Assembly: GCF_002872255.1 (NCBI RefSeq)
Contig: NZ_NIPR01000001.1
Span: forward strand, 62,001 to 126,000
Origin: Companilactobacillus nuruki
GTDB lineage: Bacteria > Bacillota > Bacilli > Lactobacillales > Lactobacillaceae
Direction: 5' to 3'
Length of the DNA: 64,000 nt
The notes under the pieces were generated by a model, which worked only from the letters and a program-made list of their open reading frames with translations, had not been told where the DNA came from and did no database searches. Shown here in pieces: positions 61,363 to 64,000 of this stretch. The position numbers were made by a program, and so were the translations under genes. Position 1 is the stretch's first letter, and the number at the start of each line of letters is the position of its first letter.

Positions 61363-62112
61363 TTATTTTGAATTCTTTTTACCAGCTTTACGATAAATCA
61401 AGTAAGACGTAATCGGTACAGTCAGAATAACTCCAATCGTACAAATCAAAGTCGTCAAAATTTCAGCAACAACTAGCTTATCATTTATAATGTCTCCAAA
61501 CTTATAATTCAAAGTATGAATTAAGAAGAATAGTGGAAAAGTTGAGGCAAAGAAATTAAACAATAGGGTATTAGTCTGAGTATTGAGAATTTTATTACCC
61601 ACTGAAAATCCATCGTCAAAAATTTCTGATGGCGTTAGGGTTGGCTTATTCTCAACTATTTCATTGAGTCCACTGGTGATAGCCACACTAGTTTCTGAAA
61701 TAACACCCAAACTATTGATAACAATAATTGATATTGCTAATTGAGGATATGACAACCCAGCTGCCAAGGAAAATCCTTCTAATTCATCTTGGTTCTCAGC
61801 TGCCATTCCCTGTGCACTAGCCCAATATTCCAAAGGAATAGTAATTAGCAATATAACAACCATTATTATTAATGACGTTTTAAAGGCCGTGTTTGCAGTA
61901 TTGGCATTATCAACATTCATATAAATAGCCACAATCAAAATTATCATTGAGATTATCCCTGTTGTTATCAAAACATTGAATCCGTCGGCAATTAAAATTA
62001 ACAAGGCTACAATAGAAATAATATTGATACCAAGTCCAAATAATAATGTAAATCCTCTAGTACCAGTAACCATTAATAACAAAACTACGAAGGTTAAAAA
62101 TAAATATAACAT
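61363..62112 (-). CDS. YibE/F family membrane protein 2
   Basis: 249 residues, about seven hydrophobic segments, similar to the YibE/F membrane core: an amphipathic segment (SVAITSGLNEIVENKP) and a GFSVGNKILNTQTNTLLF region matched in the preceding gene. Starts inside the stop of the upstream partner (TAATG) with AAGGAGG before it. Function of YibE/F is unknown; the pair is usually co-encoded and predicted as a permease-like pair. Confidence 0.85.
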   Translation of the reverse strand: MLYLFLTFVVLLLMVTGTRGFTLLFGLGINIISIVALLILIADGFNVLITTGIISMIILIVAIYMNVDNANTANTAFKTSLIIMVVILLITIPLEYWASAQGMAAENQDELEGFSLAAGLSYPQLAISIIVINSLGVISETSVAITSGLNEIVENKPTLTPSEIFDDGFSVGNKILNTQTNTLLFNFFASTFPLFFLIHTLNYKFGDIINDKLVVAEILTTLICTIGVILTVPITSYLIYRKAGKKNSK

Positions 62113-63188
62113 TAGTTTAACCTCCTTGTAATTATTTTACTGGCAATAAAACTAGTAATAGGAACCGTTAATACAATTCCTATTGCACTAATTAACAATT
62201 GGGTTATTCCTAAACTTAATGTCATATTAACTGTATACCCAATTGAATTACCATTGCTTAAGTAAAGTAAAACTATGTTTAAATTCTCAGCAATTACAAT
62301 AAATAACAAAATATTGATTAATGGTCCGATTAATTCTCGACCAATATTGATTCCAGATTTAAATAGTGTTTTCTCCTCGACATCTGATAGCTCTTTTTTC
62401 ATCTCAATTAATGAAGAAGAGATATCCATCGTTTCATCTAAAATAACTCCTAAAACACTAAAAATAACTTGCGAAAGGAAAACACCCAAATACGGTTGCA
62501 GTTCAAAATCATTCAGTTCCAAATGAACTCCACTATAACCTGAAATAGCTAAAACAAAAATACTTAATAAAATAGCTGCCGTAGTTGAAATAACTGTACT
62601 AGAATAGGCCATAATTGCTGGATAAGTCGGTCCTAGTATAACTAATAATGCCGTTGCAGAGATCAGCAAGGCCGTTATAACGGTTAATGGCAATAACACA
62701 CTATTATGAGTTTTGATAATTATTTGAAGATATCCATAATAAATAACAAGATTAATTAAAATACTAATAAACAGCTTTTTACGATCAAATTTCATACAGA
62801 ATAATAAAAATACTACCAGTCCTAGGGTAAAAACTATACTGGTATCGCGTTTAACATTTTTTGGTGCATAACTTTTACCTGATTTTATTAAAATAACTTG
62901 TTGCCCGACTCGATATTTGGTATCAGTTAATTGTGATTTATAATAAGTGTTTTTAAAGGAAACATTCTTCCCCTTATTAGAACCATTGAGTAATTTACCA
63001 CTGACTCGCTGAGTGACTTGAGTATCAGTGTTCTTATATTCATCAGTTGATGTACTTTTATTCAAATTAGTTACTTGTTGCACTTTTACAACTGGATCGC
63101 GATACAAAAAACTATCAAAGTAAGTTAATCCAGTTACAAAGATTATCGATAAACCGACAATCAGCAACACTCGCAAATTTTTTCTCAT
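62112..63188 (-). CDS. YibE/F family membrane protein 1
   Basis: 358 residues: an N-terminal membrane helix (about 5-22), an extracytoplasmic domain of about 100 residues that resembles an OB-type fold, then about seven membrane segments with DETMDISSSLIEMKKE and GINIGRELIGPLINILLF. ATG at 63188 (MRKNLRVLLIV) has AGGA upstream; the frame from 63212 is not supported. First gene of the two-gene YibE/F operon. Confidence 0.85.
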   Translation of the reverse strand: MRKNLRVLLIVGLSIIFVTGLTYFDSFLYRDPVVKVQQVTNLNKSTSTDEYKNTDTQVTQRVSGKLLNGSNKGKNVSFKNTYYKSQLTDTKYRVGQQVILIKSGKSYAPKNVKRDTSIVFTLGLVVFLLFCMKFDRKKLFISILINLVIYYGYLQIIIKTHNSVLLPLTVITALLISATALLVILGPTYPAIMAYSSTVISTTAAILLSIFVLAISGYSGVHLELNDFELQPYLGVFLSQVIFSVLGVILDETMDISSSLIEMKKELSDVEEKTLFKSGINIGRELIGPLINILLFIVIAENLNIVLLYLSNGNSIGYTVNMTLSLGITQLLISAIGIVLTVPITSFIASKIITRRLN

Positions 63189-63272
63189 AAAATTTCCTGC
63201 CTTTTTTACCAATGTCTACATTATATGTTTTTTCAGAAAATAATTAATAGTTTTAGTATTACAAATTTCCTG

Positions 63273-63301
63273 TTGACAATCCTCAACTATTGAAATATAT
63301 T
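63273..63301 (+). promoter_or_regulatory. Promoter of the leader-trpX unit
   Basis: Consensus promoter TTGACA (63273-63278), 17-base spacer, TATATT (63296-63301), 30 bases before the leader peptide ATG. Confidence 0.85.
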
Positions 63302-63331
63302 TGATACATCAATTTGTTAGGAGAAAACATT

Positions 63332-63385
63332 ATGAAATCATTTAACTCTCTAAACATCGTGAATATTCGTTGGCAAAGCCGATAA
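63332..63385 (+). CDS. Leader peptide of 17 residues with one Trp
   Basis: A short reading frame, M-KSFNSLNIVNIRWQSR, with its own AGGAG ribosome-binding site 8 bases before ATG and a consensus promoter. The Trp codon is residue 14, close to the end. Its last codons lie inside the first arm of a stem (63376-63384 with 63433-63441). It precedes two tandem terminators and a TrpX-like gene, so it looks like a transcription-attenuation leader. Confidence 0.7.
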   Translation: MKSFNSLNIVNIRWQSR

Positions 63386-63552
63386 CTCAGATTGGTCCGA
63401 TACTGGATTCGATCTGAATAGGATTGAATCCGTGTCGGCTTATTAAACTATGATAATTTCAGAGCCCACATGGATAAATTTTTTAAATTTAAACCATGTG
63501 GGTATTTTATTTTTTTAAGGCAATCCCACATACTATGGGATTGCCTTTTTAA
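63376..63552 (+). promoter_or_regulatory. Candidate attenuator with tandem terminators
   Basis: Stem AAGCCGATA/TGTCGGCTT (63376-63384 with 63433-63441) encloses smaller stems, including TCAGAT (63387-63392) with ATCTGA (63412-63417). Two terminators follow: CCCACATGG (63465-63473) with CCATGTGGG (63494-63502) and T-run; and AAGGCAATCCCA (63517-63528) with complement (63536-63547) and T5. ATGTGGG (63496-63502) can instead pair with CCCACAT (63525-63531), which would break both terminators. No T-box consensus was seen. Confidence 0.7.
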
Positions 63553-63570
63553 TTTGGGGGAAATATAACG

Positions 63571-64000
63571 ATGAAACATACGAGAAGACTTTACGTAACA
63601 CTAATAGCACTAGCAATGTTCTTGATTTTTGCATATTTTTATACAGGACGTGCCGATAGCCAAAAGGCCAATGCCATTCCTAAGGTTGGGGTCTTACAAT
63701 TAATGTCACATCCAGCTTTGGATCAAATCAATAAAGGTATTGATGATACATTAAAAAAGAATGGTTATATTGATGGTAAAAACGTCAAAATTGAATTTCA
63801 AAATGCTCAAGGGGATCAAAGTAATTTAAGAACTATTAGTAAACAATTCGTTCAAGATAACGTTGATGTAGCGGTTGGTATAGCCACCCCATCAGTTCAA
63901 TCATTAAAAAACGCTACCAATAAGATTCCTATTGTCATGGGAGCTGTTACCGACCCTAAGGGTGCTGGAATCGTCAGCAATAATAATAAACCTGGCAAAA
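63571..64000 (+). CDS. trpX: TrpX-like ABC transporter substrate-binding protein, cut by window end
   Basis: The first 143 residues are seen; the gene continues past the right edge. An N-terminal hydrophobic segment (about 5-24) is a signal peptide or membrane anchor, followed by KVGVLQLMSHPALDQI and VAVGIATPSVQSL, typical of the ABC substrate-binding family TrpX (COG2984) for tryptophan or tyrosine uptake in lactic acid bacteria. GGGGG lies 10 bases before ATG. The Trp-containing leader upstream supports an aromatic amino acid role. Confidence 0.87.
   Translation, partial: MKHTRRLYVTLIALAMFLIFAYFYTGRADSQKANAIPKVGVLQLMSHPALDQINKGIDDTLKKNGYIDGKNVKIEFQNAQGDQSNLRTISKQFVQDNVDVAVGIATPSVQSLKNATNKIPIVMGAVTDPKGAGIVSNNNKPGK

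Noticed and set aside
63330-63560. T-box riboswitch upstream of the trpX-like gene
   Set aside because: The conserved T-box antiterminator sequence is not visible, and a translated leader peptide with its own ribosome-binding site fits better.

Overview
The window looks like a chromosomal segment of a low-GC Gram-positive bacterium of the Lactobacillaceae. The gene set supports this: several PTS permeases, CcpA-type cre sites, a type-1 glycerol-3-phosphate oxidase, the Asp23/Gls24-AmaP envelope-stress operon, a streptococcal-type CupA/CopA copper system and a TrpX-like transporter. The AT-rich composition and gene style resemble Companilactobacillus or a close relative, but the species is an inference. 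I found no rRNA, tRNA, insertion sequence, prophage or CRISPR array. The segment is dense, mostly minus-strand, and rich in catabolic and accessory operons.

Layout. 0-14 kb: folate salvage, an acetyltransferase, a MarR-oxidoreductase pair, a Na+/H+ antiporter, a PadR-MFS efflux pair, a copper-export operon (CupA-like chaperone, free cupredoxin, Cu+ ATPase) and an M20 peptidase. 14-20 kb: a HAD phosphatase, a TrmB/TSUP permease/ornithine-cyclodeaminase-like operon, an ASCH protein and a membrane-fused glycerophosphodiesterase. 20-25 kb: a MurNAc-salvage operon (secreted esterase, EIIBC, MupG, MurQ, MurR). 25-33 kb: a second PTS operon (EIIC, MupG paralogue, deacetylase-like amidohydrolase, DgaE, DgaF, KdgK) with a GntR regulator. 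33-39 kb: a mannose-class PTS with a GH31 glycosidase and a LacI regulator. 39-43.4 kb: glpK-glpO-apbE.

43.5-55 kb holds the most unusual block: a FabK-like enoyl reductase, an alpha/beta hydrolase, a LysR regulator, an acyl-CoA:acetate CoA-transferase, a FabV/TER trans-2-enoyl-CoA reductase, two aquaglyceroporins, a crotonase, a MaoC hydratase and an aldo/keto reductase. There is no thiolase, 3-hydroxyacyl-CoA dehydrogenase or acyl-CoA dehydrogenase. The genes sit in several transcription units, but their long intergenic regions share a dyad (ATAAC-N5-GTTAT, a T-N11-A LysR-type box) and many cre-like sites. I infer a catabolite-repressed regulon that activates a 3-hydroxy acid or enoic acid with CoA, dehydrates it, reduces the enoyl-CoA with NADH and recycles the CoA: an electron sink making short saturated acids (for example 3-hydroxypropionate to propionate, or 3-hydroxybutyrate/crotonate to butyrate). 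The neighbouring glycerol genes would fit such a sink.

55-64 kb: the Asp23/Gls24 stress operon, an azoreductase-like flavoprotein behind a large dyad, an NFACT protein lacking its N-terminal half, a membrane-tethered XRE regulator, a GH13 alpha-glucosidase, two YibE/F membrane proteins, and at the right edge a Trp-containing leader peptide with tandem terminators ahead of a truncated TrpX-like gene.

Other leads: GlpO carries an ApbE-type flavinylation motif in its insert beside a cytoplasmic ApbE; the DgaE/DgaF operon can be read as a complete route for a phosphorylated disaccharide ending in an N-acetylated amino-sugar acid; and the folate gene seems to start at ATA.
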